Notes: generated by a model not told the origin, from the sequence alone. Positions 1 through 9,298 are shown, counted from the stretch's first letter. The stretch: DNA of 64,000 nucleotides from Gluconobacter oxydans (GCF_006539685.1 NZ_BJNM01000006.1:1-64000), one strand, 5' to 3'. Made by a program: numbers and translations.

Positions 1-38
1 AGGGGGGTCAACAGGAAAATTGCATTTTTGTGAAAAAA

Positions 39-1007
39 TCAGATTTCGTGAAACTTTCTGAACCACAGACAGAATTCCTTCATCCCGTCTTCAAAAGACA
101 CGGCCGGCTTCCAACCGCAGAATTCCCTGACATTTTCCAAAGAAGCCCAGGTTGATTCCATATCAGCCACCGGTCTGGGACGCCGCTCCACGAAAGCTTT
201 CTTTCCCAGATTCTGCTCAAGCAGCTCAATCATGCGGGTCACTCTTTCCGGCTTATCCCCTCCCAGATTAAGCACCCGCGACATCCCGGCTTCCGGCGGC
301 CTGCCCAGAACCTGCTGCACGCCCCTGACGATGTCATCGATATAGGTGAAATCTCGGGAAAGGTGCTTTCCTTCATAAAGGGTCACCGGGCGCCCTTCCG
401 AAATTGCTTTCGCAAACCCGTAATACGCCATATCGGGCCTTCCCCAGGGACCATACACGGTAAAAAACCGGAGCCCCGTCTGCGGAATACCGTGCAGATA
501 CGCGTAGGACTCAGACATCAGTTCGGCAGCACGCTTGGTTACAGCATATACGGAACTGGGCCTTTCAACCCGATCCGTCTCCCGGAAAGGAACGCTCTGA
601 TTGCGGCCATAAACGGAGGAGGAGGACGCATACACAACATGCGTCAGCTTTTTCAGATGACGGCAGGCTTCCAGAAGAGCGACCTGCCCCATGACGTTGG
701 ACGTCACATAGGAATAGGGATCGACCATCGAATGCCGAACCCCGGCCTGGGCCGCAAGATGGATGACACCTTCCAGATCGGAGTGCCGCGCGACCAAGTC
801 CTGCATGGCTGCAGGACTGGCTACGTCTACTTTCAGAAAGCTGAACCCCGGATAAGGCTCAAGCTGCTCCAGTCGGGCGGCTTTGAGGGCCGGATCATAA
901 TAGGCATTGAGAGTATCGACGCCTACGACCTCCATGCCCTGCTTCAGAAGGGCCCGCGCAACATGAAACCCTATAAACCCGGCAACCCCGGTAACCAGAA
1001 CTTTCAC
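39..1007 (-). CDS. NAD-dependent sugar-nucleotide epimerase (UDP-glucuronate 4-epimerase type)
   Basis: A 322-residue extended SDR. The Rossmann motif TGVAGFIG is at residues 6-13, a serine-rich ASSSSVYG stretch at 127-134 and the catalytic YAVTK (Tyr154, Lys158). The AYYDPALK segment after the first strand is typical of UDP-glucuronate/UDP-GlcNAc 4-epimerases, which make UDP-galacturonate or similar donors for surface polysaccharides. The start is GTG, seven bases after the stop of the DUF192 gene, so the two are probably co-transcribed. The exact substrate cannot be read from sequence. Confidence 0.85.
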   Translation of the reverse strand: MKVLVTGVAGFIGFHVARALLKQGMEVVGVDTLNAYYDPALKAARLEQLEPYPGFSFLKVDVASPAAMQDLVARHSDLEGVIHLAAQAGVRHSMVDPYSYVTSNVMGQVALLEACRHLKKLTHVVYASSSSVYGRNQSVPFRETDRVERPSSVYAVTKRAAELMSESYAYLHGIPQTGLRFFTVYGPWGRPDMAYYGFAKAISEGRPVTLYEGKHLSRDFTYIDDIVRGVQQVLGRPPEAGMSRVLNLGGDKPERVTRMIELLEQNLGKKAFVERRPRPVADMESTWASLENVREFCGWKPAVSFEDGMKEFCLWFRKFHEI

Positions 1008-1014
1008 AGGACCA

Positions 1015-1491
1015 TCAATGCTTCAGCGCGGAACTGGTAACAGCATCGCCCACCCGGATCCCCAGCTTCGCCGTAACGCCCCCTGCCAGCTCAAGCGTAT
1101 TGGCCACCACACCATCACTGCGCAGGATCGCCTCGCTCAGAGGGACGGCATTTTCCGCAATGGCATGGATATGGTTCGTTGAATCAATGAACACGATGTC
1201 CAGCGGCACAAGCGTATTACGCATCCACATGTCCGAGACCTGAGGCGTTGCCCACATGAACAGCATCCCCTCGTTCTCAGGCAGACGCTTGCGGAACATC
1301 TCGCCCACTTCCTGCTGGCGATAGGTCTTGGCCAGCTCCACCGTAAACTCATGCTTCTGACCATCACGTGTCGTAATGGTCAAAGGCGCGGTTGGCAGAC
1401 GGGCCTGCGCCTGCGTGATCGGCTCCTCCGCCTTCGCAACGCCAGCACTCATTCCAAGCGCCGCCACCAGCGCACAGCATAAAACTCGCAT
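1015..1491 (-). CDS. DUF192 family exported protein
   Basis: 158 residues with an N-terminal signal peptide (hydrophobic run ending near GVAKAEE). The body matches the DUF192 family: a basic, conserved RKRLPENEGMLFMW segment, then the MWMRNTLVPLDIVFID core. The function of the family is not established. It is thought to be periplasmic and is common as a single gene in alphaproteobacteria. It lies just upstream of the epimerase gene on the same strand. Confidence 0.85.
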   Translation of the reverse strand: MRVLCCALVAALGMSAGVAKAEEPITQAQARLPTAPLTITTRDGQKHEFTVELAKTYRQQEVGEMFRKRLPENEGMLFMWATPQVSDMWMRNTLVPLDIVFIDSTNHIHAIAENAVPLSEAILRSDGVVANTLELAGGVTAKLGIRVGDAVTSSALKH

Positions 1492-1507
1492 GATATGACT
1501 TTCAGGT

Positions 1508-2158
1508 TCAGGAAATCAGGAACGGATTGGTCCGGCGCTCTTCTCCGATGGTCGTCGGCATCCCGTGCCCGCACAAAACCACCGTATCATCAGACAGCGT
1601 CAGAAGATGTCTGCGAATACCGTCGACAAGCGCCTGTGAATCGCCATACGCAAAATCCGTCCGGCCAACCGTCCCACGGAACAGCGTATCGCCAGCCAGA
1701 ACGCGACGGTTGTCATGATCCACAAAGACGACATGCCCCGGCGTATGGCCAGGAACATGCGCGACATGAAGATCCTGCCCCAGCAGATGCAGGACTTCTC
1801 CGCCTTCCACAAAGCGATCCGGCGCAACATTCTCCATGCCCGGAATTCCGAAAGCAGCCGCCTGTTTCGTGATGCTTTGCAACAGGAACTCATCCCGCCT
1901 GTCCGGCCCCAGAACCGGAACCGGCTGCCCCTGCTGCTTTTCAAGAGCTCTTTTCAGGGCAGCAGCGCCGCCGGCATGATCCAGATGACCATGCGTCAAA
2001 AGAATGGCCTCAACGGTCATCCCGTCCAGATGCTGAAGAATGTCTCCGACATCTCCGCCGGGATCCACCACAACGGCACGACCCTCATCATTCGAGAGAA
2101 TGGTGCAGTTCTGCCGCAAAGGCGTTACCGGCACCCGCTTCGCATACAAAGGAGTCAC
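1508..2158 (-). CDS. MBL-fold metallo-hydrolase (glyoxalase II-like)
   Basis: 216 residues from the GTG at 2158, which follows a GGGGGAG ribosome site; the frame is open further upstream but that part looks non-coding. The metal-binding motif LTHGHLDHAGG, the later HVPGHTPGHV histidine and the AGDTLF aspartate are those of metallo-beta-lactamase-fold hydrolases of the YcbL/glyoxalase II group, which bind two metal ions and hydrolyse thioesters such as S-lactoylglutathione. The short length (no GloB C-terminal helical domain) fits the single-domain YcbL type. Confidence is good for the family and modest for the substrate. Confidence 0.85.
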   Translation of the reverse strand: MTPLYAKRVPVTPLRQNCTILSNDEGRAVVVDPGGDVGDILQHLDGMTVEAILLTHGHLDHAGGAAALKRALEKQQGQPVPVLGPDRRDEFLLQSITKQAAAFGIPGMENVAPDRFVEGGEVLHLLGQDLHVAHVPGHTPGHVVFVDHDNRRVLAGDTLFRGTVGRTDFAYGDSQALVDGIRRHLLTLSDDTVVLCGHGMPTTIGEERRTNPFLIS

Positions 2159-2320
2159 AGCTCCCCCTTCCAGACGGTCCGTTCTGATGTGGCGATACCG
2201 CGTCAGCCCCTGTGCGACAAGTGAGACACAGCATCCGCCTGACACCAGCCACCACGGATCATTGACCCCTTTTCACAGGAAGGTCACTCTCCACCTTTCC
2301 CCATCACACGAGGTGTCATC

Positions 2321-2671
2321 ATGAGCCGCATCATCCGCACAGAACCCAACGCCATTCTTTCCAAGGCCGTCGAATATCACGGCTTCATTTTCACGCAGGG
2401 CGTTGTCGCAGCTGATCTGTCCAAGGGAATCGAAGAACAGACCAAGAGCGTTCTCGACCAGCTCGACGAAATTCTTGAAGTGCACGGCACCGACAAGACC
2501 CGCATCCTTCAGGCCCAGATCTGGGTGAAGGACATCGCAGACCGTACCGCCCTCAACACGGTCTGGTCCGCATGGCTTCCGGAAAACATGGCCCCTGCCC
2601 GCGCCTGCGTTCAGGCCGTCATGGCGGACCCGAAGATCCTCGTGGAAATCATGCTCACGACCACGAAGTGA
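2321..2671 (+). CDS. RidA/YjgF family protein
   Basis: 116 residues, close to the usual 115-130 of the family. The central LDEILEVHGTDKTRILQAQIWVKDI and the C-terminal PARACVQAVMADP, which carries the substrate-binding arginine, are recognisable RidA features. RidA hydrolyses reactive enamine/imine intermediates released by PLP enzymes such as threonine dehydratase. This copy resembles the RidA-like subgroup more than canonical RidA, so deaminase activity is likely but not certain. GAGG stands upstream of the ATG. Confidence 0.8.
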   Translation: MSRIIRTEPNAILSKAVEYHGFIFTQGVVAADLSKGIEEQTKSVLDQLDEILEVHGTDKTRILQAQIWVKDIADRTALNTVWSAWLPENMAPARACVQAVMADPKILVEIMLTTTK

Positions 2672-2843
2672 TCTGAATCAGACGATTATGGCGAGAATGC
2701 AGCAGAGTGTGGTGTCAAAAAGATTTTCTTTGGAAATGAAAATTTAACCCACAGGCCTGCATTCTGCTCTTGTCAGGGTTGCAGGAAGGTTGTTACCTCC
2801 CTGTAACCCGAACAACACACAACCAATCAGGATCCTAAAGATC

Positions 2844-3560
2844 GTGAAGCATAAAAGTTGCCGGAAAACCTTTTTCTCTGCTCTGGCGCTCTCCGCGATC
2901 GCATTCTTTTCGGGACAGGCTCAGGCCCGTCACAGTTCGGGTCACCACGGACGGACCGTCTTTCACAGCCACCGTTCCAGCAGCCATCGCCATTCTTATG
3001 CTCACGTCATTCAGTGCGTCGCCTACGCCAAGACGGCTTCAGAAGTCGTTCTGCACGGCAATGCGCGTGACTGGTGGTACAATGCCGCTGGCGTTTATGC
3101 CCGCGGGTCCGCTCCGCAGGCTGGTTCGGTCCTGAATTTCCGCGCCATCCGCCGTATGCCGCTCGGCCATGTCGCCGTGGTCCGTTCGGTGGAAGACAGC
3201 CGCACAATCTATATCGACCAGTCCCACTGGGCGTCCAACGGCATCGCCCATAACGTGCGCGTCGTTGATGTTTCGCCCAACAATGACTGGAGCGCGGTCC
3301 GCGTCGCTCTCAACGATCGCAGCGGCCGCCTGGGCAGCATCTATCCGACCTACGGTTTCATCTATCCCCATTCCGACAATGGCGATCGCAACCCGGCCCC
3401 GCATGTCGTGATGGCACGCGCTTCGAACGTCTCAGGTTTCCGTCACCGCGCCGTCCTGAACGGCTCCGACGCTCTGAGCCATCCGATGAGCAGCACAGAA
3501 GTCGCCGAAGCTCCGGACGATGCCTTCACTTCGGACGCTCCCGACCGTTCGATTCGCTGA
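2844..3560 (+). CDS. Secreted CHAP-domain protein (putative peptidoglycan amidase/endopeptidase)
   Basis: 238 residues from a GTG start. A classical signal peptide comes first (KHKSCRKTFFSALALS, then hydrophobic residues and AQA before RHSS), followed by a His/Ser-rich linker. The CHAP (NlpC/P60-like) core has Cys in HVIQCVAYAK and the catalytic His in MPLGHVAVV. Such proteins cleave peptidoglycan peptides in the periplasm. The roughly 75 residues after the domain are low-complexity. An upstream in-frame ATG at 2790 would mask the signal peptide, so the GTG is preferred. Confidence 0.8.
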   Translation: MKHKSCRKTFFSALALSAIAFFSGQAQARHSSGHHGRTVFHSHRSSSHRHSYAHVIQCVAYAKTASEVVLHGNARDWWYNAAGVYARGSAPQAGSVLNFRAIRRMPLGHVAVVRSVEDSRTIYIDQSHWASNGIAHNVRVVDVSPNNDWSAVRVALNDRSGRLGSIYPTYGFIYPHSDNGDRNPAPHVVMARASNVSGFRHRAVLNGSDALSHPMSSTEVAEAPDDAFTSDAPDRSIR

Positions 3561-3580
3561 TAAAGCCCGACGACCGGGCT

Positions 3581-4039
3581 TCAGTCCGGTCGTGATTCCC
3601 TGTGATAGGGATGACCGGTATTGATGGCCTGAGCCCGGAACACCTGCTCGGCGATCAGGACCCTGACCAGCATGTGCGGCCAGGTCAGTTTCCCCAGAGA
3701 AATCACGGAATCGGCCCGCTGGATCACGCTTGAATCCAGCCCTTCCGCACCACCGATCAGAAAATGAATGGGGCGCCCCGATTCCTGCCAGCGGGACAGC
3801 ATCTCCGCCAGCCGCAGGCTGTCCGGTGTCTTGCCACCCTCATCCAGCGCCACGATCAGGGCATTGTCAGGACAAGCCCCCAGAAGAGCCGCAGCATCCT
3901 GGCGCTTCTGCTCCTGGACGCTGCCTTTTGACGGCGCGAGTTCCGTCACCGTCAAAGCGGGCCTGATCCGGCCCGCATAACGCTCGAACAGTTCGCGCTC
4001 CGGCCCGGCTTTGAGCCGGCCGATTGCGACCAGTTTCAT
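3581..4039 (-). CDS. rlmH: 23S rRNA (pseudouridine1915-N3)-methyltransferase RlmH
   Basis: 152 residues, the standard length for this small SPOUT methyltransferase. The trefoil-knot SAM site is visible as [11 protein letters not shown] and the C-terminal [22 protein letters not shown] and YHRE segments. RlmH methylates pseudouridine 1915 of helix 69 on assembled 70S ribosomes. The start codon follows directly after the stop of rsfS, as expected for the nadD-rsfS-rlmH operon. Confidence 0.95.
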
Positions 4040-4543
4040 TCAGTCCTGCTCTTCGTCCTGCCCGACAGCAACTTCGTCTTCGCTGCCATCCAGATCGGTG
4101 CCCCACATGCGCTCAAGCCCGTAAAGCTCACGGCTTTCCGGCTTGAAGAGATGCACGACAACATCACCGGCATCGATCAGAACCCAGTCGCTGCCATTCG
4201 CGCCTTCGATCAGAATGCGCTTGATGCCGATCTCATTGAGCTTCTTCTCGATGTGATGCGCCATCGCGGAAATCTGGCGGTCGGCAAGACCGGTCGCAAT
4301 AACCATGCGATCAGCAAAATTCGCGCGGCCGACCAGGTCCAGCACAACGATGTCTTCACCCTTGTCTTCATCCAGACTCGTGGTGATGACCGTCAGCATG
4401 CTGGTCAGAAGATCCGGCTGCACGGCTTCGCGCTTGACGGCCGTTTTCTTCGGTCCGGCAACTGCGGCCTTCTTGCGAGCCGTTCCCGGCACCTTGGCAG
4501 CCTCGGCCAGTGCCGCATCGGGGGAGCTGGTTTTCCGGCGCAC
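4040..4543 (-). CDS. rsfS: Ribosome silencing factor RsfS
   Basis: The conserved RsfS/Iojap domain (about residues 50-150: [20 protein letters not shown], then a [15 protein letters not shown] segment) binds ribosomal protein L14 and blocks subunit joining when nutrients are short. A Lys/Ala-rich N-terminal tail precedes it. The GTG at 4543 is the first ordinary start in frame. However, an AGGAG overlaps the nadD stop and points to an in-frame ATC at 4583-4585, 14 codons earlier (see findings). It is followed without a gap by rlmH. Confidence 0.93.
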
Positions 4544-4590
4544 AGGCTTTTTGGCCTGCGATTCGGGAGAGGTCGTCTTGGTGATGGTTT

Positions 4591-5178
4591 TTACTCCTGA
4601 TCGGAATCCGGACGAAACTGGCCGGACTCACGCAACGCTGTAGCCGATATATCGTTCTGCGGCGCAGAAAGGAACGTCCATGCGTTGCCTTTTCGCTCCG
4701 CAAGCACAGGTGATTCGCGCGAAGGCCGTCTCTGATGCCGCAAAACAGAGGCCGCGGCCCCCCGCAGGGCTGGCGAAACACTGCCCGGACGCGGGAGCAC
4801 AGCAATGGGAACCATCGCAGCCAACCGCCGCCAGCGCTTCCAGTGCGAAAGCTGCGCCAGCCCGTCCGCACCCATCAGCCAGACGAAACGCACATGCGGG
4901 AAACGCTGTTTCAGCAATCCGACCGTTTTTACGGTGAAGCGCTGCCCAAGCCGCGATTCGATATCCGTTGCAACGATTCGCCGTCCGTCTGCAATCCGCT
5001 CCGCAGAGGCAAGACGCACCCTGAACGGCGCCATGCCTTTACTCGGCTTGAGCGGATTCCCGGGTGAGACCATGAGCCACACCTGATCCAGACGCAAAGC
5101 CCGCAAGGCCCGCCGCGCCAGCATGAGATGACCCGCATGCGCCGGATTGAAAGACCCGCCCAGAAGGCCGATCCGCAT
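4591..5178 (-). CDS. nadD: Nicotinate-nucleotide adenylyltransferase
   Basis: 195 residues starting MRIGLLGGSFNPAHAGH, which contains the GGxFxPxHxGH nucleotidyltransferase signature. The FVWLMGADGLAQL segment and the C-terminal ISATALR (the ISxTxxR motif) complete the family pattern. NadD adenylylates nicotinate mononucleotide in NAD synthesis. The ATG at 5178 is chosen because the catalytic motif starts there, although the frame is open upstream. It lies 32 bases after proA, upstream of rsfS. Confidence 0.95.
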   Translation of the reverse strand: MRIGLLGGSFNPAHAGHLMLARRALRALRLDQVWLMVSPGNPLKPSKGMAPFRVRLASAERIADGRRIVATDIESRLGQRFTVKTVGLLKQRFPHVRFVWLMGADGLAQLSHWKRWRRLAAMVPIAVLPRPGSVSPALRGAAASVLRHQRRPSRESPVLAERKGNAWTFLSAPQNDISATALRESGQFRPDSDQE

Positions 5179-5210
5179 GTTCCGGCCGTCACCAGACGTC
5201 GGGATACTGA

Positions 5211-6467
5211 TCAGCCCCGCACCTGCCCCGTGCCGATCACTTCGTACCGGTAGCATGTCAGCTGCTCGAGCCCCACCGGCCCCCGGGCATGCATACGCCC
5301 TGTCGCAATGCCGATTTCCGCACCGAATCCGAACTCCCCACCGTCACAGAACTGCGTGGACGCATTCCACATCACAACCGCACTGTCCGTCCCGTTGAGG
5401 AACTCGGCCGCGGCTTCAGGATCTTCGGCAATAATGGCCTCGGTATGCGAACTTCCATGCCGCGCGATGTGATCCAGAGCATCTTCAACCCCGTCCACCA
5501 CGGCAACCGAAAGCACGGCGTCCAGCCATTCCGTATCGAAATCATCAGCCGAGGCTGCCGCAAGCGTCGGCACAATCGCACGCGCCCGATCATCTGCCCG
5601 GAATGTACATCCCTTCGCAGCCAGATCTTCAACAAGCAAGGGCAGCAGAGCCGGCGCAATCGCCGCATCAATCAGCAACGTCTCCGTTGCACCACAGATC
5701 CCCGTCCGCCGCATCTTCGCATCCAGCAGAATTTTCCGGGCCATGGCCGGATCAGCACTCGCATGAATGTAGGTGTGATTCAGACCGTCCGCATGCGCCA
5801 GAACCGGTACGCGGGCCTCACGCTGCACGCGCTCCACAAGGGACTTTCCGCCACGCGGAATGATCAGGTCGATCTTTCCCGAAGCCTGCAGCATCGCTCC
5901 GACCAGAGCCCGGTCGGCAGATGGCAGGATCTGCACACAGGCCTCGTCCAGCCCGGCTGCCCGCAATCCGTCTTCCATCGCCGCCTGAATGGCGCGCGCG
6001 GAATGAAGACTTTCTCCACCACCACGCAGAATTACCGCATTGCCAGACTTGATGCACAGCGCCGCGGCATCAGCCCCAACATTCGGCCGGCTTTCATAGA
6101 TCATGCCGATCACGCCAAGCGGCGTCGCGACCCGGCGGAAATGCAGCCCGTTCGGCCGGTCCCATTCCGCCAGAACCCGCCCGACCGGATCCGGCAACCC
6201 TGCCACGTCTTCCAGACCGCGCGCCATCGCCTCAACCCGCTCCGGCGTCAGCGTAAGACGGTCCCGGAACGCCGCGTTCCGGTCTTCGGAAAGCGCTGCC
6301 AGATCCTTTTGGTTGGCGGCCACGATCTCGTCCGACCGGACCCTCAGTGCTTTCGCAGCTTCGGACAGGGCATGATTGCGGGTTCCCGCATTCGCCCGCG
6401 CCAGACTCCGGCTGGCACGACGAGCATGCTCCGCCAGACCGTCCAGAATGTGTCCTGCCTCAGACAT
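5211..6467 (-). CDS. proA: Glutamate-5-semialdehyde dehydrogenase (gamma-glutamyl phosphate reductase)
   Basis: 418 residues from the ATG at 6467, the usual ProA length. Conserved segments include GVIGMIYESRPNV, the ALCIKSGNAVILRGGGE nucleotide region, and MRRTGICGATETLLID with the catalytic cysteine. It reduces gamma-glutamyl phosphate to the semialdehyde for proline synthesis. The gene overlaps the end of ychF by 8 bases, and proC lies separately at 20.1 kb. A longer frame upstream runs through ychF antisense and is not used. Confidence 0.95.
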   Translation of the reverse strand: MSEAGHILDGLAEHARRASRSLARANAGTRNHALSEAAKALRVRSDEIVAANQKDLAALSEDRNAAFRDRLTLTPERVEAMARGLEDVAGLPDPVGRVLAEWDRPNGLHFRRVATPLGVIGMIYESRPNVGADAAALCIKSGNAVILRGGGESLHSARAIQAAMEDGLRAAGLDEACVQILPSADRALVGAMLQASGKIDLIIPRGGKSLVERVQREARVPVLAHADGLNHTYIHASADPAMARKILLDAKMRRTGICGATETLLIDAAIAPALLPLLVEDLAAKGCTFRADDRARAIVPTLAAASADDFDTEWLDAVLSVAVVDGVEDALDHIARHGSSHTEAIIAEDPEAAAEFLNGTDSAVVMWNASTQFCDGGEFGFGAEIGIATGRMHARGPVGLEQLTCYRYEVIGTGQVRG

Positions 6468-7554
6468 TGAACCGGAACAGCAGGACGTCACCATCCTGCA
6501 CCACATATTCCTTGCCTTCGATCCGCAGCTTTCCGGCTTCCTTGGCCCCGGCCTCACCATTGCAGGCGACGTAATCATCGAAGGCCACGGTTTCACAGGC
6601 AATGAACCCGCGTTCGAAGTCGTTATGAATGACGGCAGCGGCCTGCGGTGCCTTGGTCCCGGCCGTAATCGTCCAGGCACGGGATTCCTTCGGTCCAACC
6701 GTGAAATATGTCCGCAGGCCCAGCAGCTTGTAGCCAGCCGCAATGACGCGATCCAACCCGCTATCTGTCAGACCCAGCCCTTCAAGGAACTCCGTCCGGT
6801 CTTCCTGCGGCAGCTGGCTGACTTCCGCCTCAATGGCAGCCGACACCACGACAACACCCGCGCCCTCGGCTTCGGCCCGCTTGCGCACAGCTTCCGAAAA
6901 GGCGTTTCCGGTCGCGGCCGAAGCTTCCTCGACATTGCAGACATACAAAACCGGCTTCGTCGTCAGAAGCTGAAGGCGGGAGGCCTCTGCTTCCTGCCCC
7001 TTGGGAACCGCCGTCCGGGCCGGCTTGCCATCACGCAACGCTGCCAGCAGCGGCTCCATCAGTTCAAGCTGGGCCTGAGCCTCACGGTCATTGCCACGGG
7101 CCCGCTTCTGCAGACCGACCTGGCGCTTCTCCAGGCTTTCCAGATCCGCCAGCATCAGTTCCGTCTCGATGATGTCCGCATCCCGAACCGGATCAACGCC
7201 ACCTTCAACATGGGTGATGTCGTCGTCTTCGAAGCAGCGCAGGACGTGCACGATGGCATCGACTTCACGGATATTGGCCAGGAACTGGTTGCCCAGGCCT
7301 TCGCCCTTGGACGCACCACGGACCAGGCCCGCGATATCCACGAACTCAAGGCTGGTCGGCACTTTACGGATGGACTTGCCGATCCGCGCCAGCTCATCCA
7401 GTCGCGGGTCCGGGACAGCCACACGGCCCGTATTCGGCTCGATGGTGCAGAACGGGTAATTCGCAGCCTGTGCAGCCGCCGTTTCCGTCAGGGCATTGAA
7501 CAGCGTGGACTTGCCGACATTGGGCAGACCGACGATGCCGCAATTGAAACCCAT
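6460..7554 (-). CDS. ychF: Redox-responsive ATPase YchF (OLA1/Obg family)
   Basis: 364 residues, the family length. The P-loop GLPNVGKST is near residue 8, the Obg-type DIAGLV follows near 72, and the usual NKxD is replaced by a divergent YVCNVEE, as in YchF proteins that prefer ATP. The C-terminal TGS-like region ends in [13 protein letters not shown]. YchF binds ribosomes and affects oxidative-stress responses. In related genomes it lies beside pth and rplY; here about 1.7 kb of regulator and protease genes separate them. Confidence 0.95.
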   Translation of the reverse strand: MGFNCGIVGLPNVGKSTLFNALTETAAAQAANYPFCTIEPNTGRVAVPDPRLDELARIGKSIRKVPTSLEFVDIAGLVRGASKGEGLGNQFLANIREVDAIVHVLRCFEDDDITHVEGGVDPVRDADIIETELMLADLESLEKRQVGLQKRARGNDREAQAQLELMEPLLAALRDGKPARTAVPKGQEAEASRLQLLTTKPVLYVCNVEEASAATGNAFSEAVRKRAEAEGAGVVVVSAAIEAEVSQLPQEDRTEFLEGLGLTDSGLDRVIAAGYKLLGLRTYFTVGPKESRAWTITAGTKAPQAAAVIHNDFERGFIACETVAFDDYVACNGEAGAKEAGKLRIEGKEYVVQDGDVLLFRFNV

Positions 7555-7678
7555 TCGTGCTCTCCATCATCATTGAAGACCGTCCAGACGCGAACGATCC
7601 GTTCCAGAAAATTCCGTTGCCCTGTGTTCGCAGAAACCGAAGAGGCTCACAACCACCTCCCGCCGCGAAACAGGCTTT

Positions 7679-7975
7679 TCAGCCCACGATTCCCGCCAGA
7701 TCCTGCAATGCCCGGACATGCGCCTTCAAAGCCGCACGCCCCTGTGCCGTCAGAACCAGCCAGGTCCGCTGCCGTCCCCCCAGAGGCGCCTTGCGTAACC
7801 GCACATAGGCCGCCTCCTGCATCTGGGCGAGATGCTTGGACAAGACTGAGTCACTCACCCCCAGCAGATCCCGCGCCCGCCCGAACTCCATGTCATCCAC
7901 TTCCGACAGGGCCGCAGCAAGCTGCAGACGCGCGGGAGGATGAATGACAGGATCGAATTGGGGAACAGCAGTCAC
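7679..7975 (-). CDS. Winged-helix transcriptional regulator (MarR/HTH_34-like)
   Basis: 98 residues. The pattern FDPVIHPPARLQLAAAL, a recognition helix around GVSDSVLSKHLAQM, then a wing with basic residues KAPLGGRQRTWLVLT matches the short winged-helix regulators of the HTH_34 type, which bind palindromic sites as dimers. The start overlaps the membrane protein gene by four bases, so the two are co-translated. The twin palindromes at 8446-8492 upstream of this operon are its likely targets (inference), implying autoregulation and joint control of the divergent protease. Confidence 0.8.
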   Translation of the reverse strand: MTAVPQFDPVIHPPARLQLAAALSEVDDMEFGRARDLLGVSDSVLSKHLAQMQEAAYVRLRKAPLGGRQRTWLVLTAQGRAALKAHVRALQDLAGIVG

Positions 7976-8412
7976 AACGCCGCTGTCATATCAGCCCGCC
8001 AGGCCCTCTGCCAGAGCAGGGCCGCCCCATAGCCGATCGCAAAACTGCCCAGCGTCGCAAGCCAGGGCAGCCACCCCCGCACACTAGCCCCCGACAGCGC
8101 CATCATCGCATAGACCGCCAGCATCATGCCGATCGCGACCTTCCGTGTCCGGCCCCGACGATAGCCATTGACGAAATATCCCATCCGCCGCCGCGCAAGC
8201 GCATAGAAAATCCCTATCAACGCGATGCACAGCCCTTCCAGCAGGAAGATGAATGGCGGGTCCAGACTCATGGAGAATGTCAGCAGCGCCAGAAGGCCGC
8301 CCATGACGGGCGCATTCCACCAGGGGCAGACAAGCTCGTCACCCAGCTTTTCCCTGAAAGCCCCCAAGGCTTCCAGTTGCACACGCGCATCGTCCCGGCT
8401 GGTCACGTCCAC
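7972..8412 (-). CDS. Small integral membrane protein of a regulator operon
   Basis: 146 residues from the GTG at 8412, preceded by GGAG; a GTG at 8436 is also possible. Four hydrophobic segments are visible: NAPVMGGLLALLTFSM, FIFLLEGLCIALIGIFYAL, VAIGMMLAVYAMMALSG and WLATLGSFAIGYGAALL. A short acidic/basic N-terminal tail precedes them. I do not recognise a catalytic motif. Coupling to the winged-helix regulator suggests a sensor or modulator role, or simply the regulated cargo. Confidence 0.65.
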   Translation of the reverse strand: MDVTSRDDARVQLEALGAFREKLGDELVCPWWNAPVMGGLLALLTFSMSLDPPFIFLLEGLCIALIGIFYALARRRMGYFVNGYRRGRTRKVAIGMMLAVYAMMALSGASVRGWLPWLATLGSFAIGYGAALLWQRAWRADMTAAL

Positions 8413-8445
8413 AGTCCTGACTCCATCCTGCTGCACGGTATTGAC

Positions 8446-8460
8446 TTTCCAATGTGGAAA
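8446..8460. promoter_or_regulatory. Palindromic operator 1 (TTTCCA-N3-TGGAAA)
   Basis: A perfect inverted repeat TTTCCA ATG TGGAAA in the divergent promoter region between the membrane-protein/regulator operon and the CPBP protease gene. A second copy is centred 28 bp away. This is likely a binding site for the winged-helix regulator encoded in the same operon (inference). Confidence 0.6.
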
Positions 8461-8469
8461 ATGATGATC

Positions 8470-8492
8470 TGTCTTTCCATTATGGAAAGACA
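8470..8492. promoter_or_regulatory. Palindromic operator 2 (10-bp arms around TTA)
   Basis: A perfect inverted repeat with the same TTTCCA/TGGAAA core as operator 1, extended to 10-bp arms (8470-8479 and 8483-8492) around TTA. It ends 8 bases before the ATG of the protease gene, so occupancy would block that promoter or its ribosome site. Confidence 0.65.
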
Positions 8493-8500
8493 ACAAGATC

Positions 8501-9298
8501 ATGACAATCCTGCACGGCACTCCGAGGTCCGGAATTCTGGCCATCCTCTGGCTCACGGCCCTGCTGGGCGCCTGCATTCACCACAGCTACGCAGGAACAC
8601 GGGACTGGCAGCACTTCCGGACGGTCACCCGGACCGGTGAACGGCGTCGCCTTTATCTGAAATGGCTGATCCAGAGCATCCTGCTCTTCGATCTGGGTGG
8701 CGTCATGACCCTCTGGCTTCTGCCCCGGCCTCTGGGCTGGACCAGCCTGACGCAACTGCGCCTGTCGCATCCCACTCCAACTGCCAGCACGGCACCGCCT
8801 GAAACGTCGCCGGCCTTTTTCATCGGATTTGGTTGCGGGATTCTGATCCTCGCAGGAGTCCTCCTCCTGCTCCGAAAGCTCAAACGGCCCTTACCCCTCA
8901 AACCTTTAGGCGACTTTGCGGCCATGATCCCCCGGACATGGCCCGAAGCCGGACTGGCGTTTCTGCTGTGCCTGAATGCCGGTCTGGGCGAGGAACTGTT
9001 TTTCCGGCTGGCCCTTCCCCTGCTTACAGGCCAACTCACCGGCAGTCTGATCGCCGGCGCCGCGCTCTCAACGCTGCTATTCGGGGGAATGCACTGGTAT
9101 CAGGGGCTCAAAGGCGTTCTGGCCACGACAGCTCTCGGCCTGATCTTCATGATCCGTGCCCTAAACGGAACACCGCTGATCTGGCTGATGGGATTTCACG
9201 CCCTGATGGATGTCGTCGCCCTATTCATCAGACCGGCGCTAAGCGGCCATTTCAGCCGCAGTACCGTCAGGCAGCCAGCAGGGCGACCTTCGTCATGA
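8501..9298 (+). CDS. CPBP family intramembrane glutamic protease
   Basis: 265 residues with several hydrophobic segments. The family motif EExxxR is seen in [13 protein letters not shown], and the second motif FxxxH in [12 protein letters not shown] late [11 protein letters not shown] provides the third conserved histidine. Members are ABI/CAAX-like membrane proteases, and the substrate is unknown. The gene is divergent from the membrane protein/regulator pair and shares the palindromic operators. Its 3' end overlaps pth by 32 bases tail to tail. Confidence 0.85.
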   Translation: MTILHGTPRSGILAILWLTALLGACIHHSYAGTRDWQHFRTVTRTGERRRLYLKWLIQSILLFDLGGVMTLWLLPRPLGWTSLTQLRLSHPTPTASTAPPETSPAFFIGFGCGILILAGVLLLLRKLKRPLPLKPLGDFAAMIPRTWPEAGLAFLLCLNAGLGEELFFRLALPLLTGQLTGSLIAGAALSTLLFGGMHWYQGLKGVLATTALGLIFMIRALNGTPLIWLMGFHALMDVVALFIRPALSGHFSRSTVRQPAGRPSS

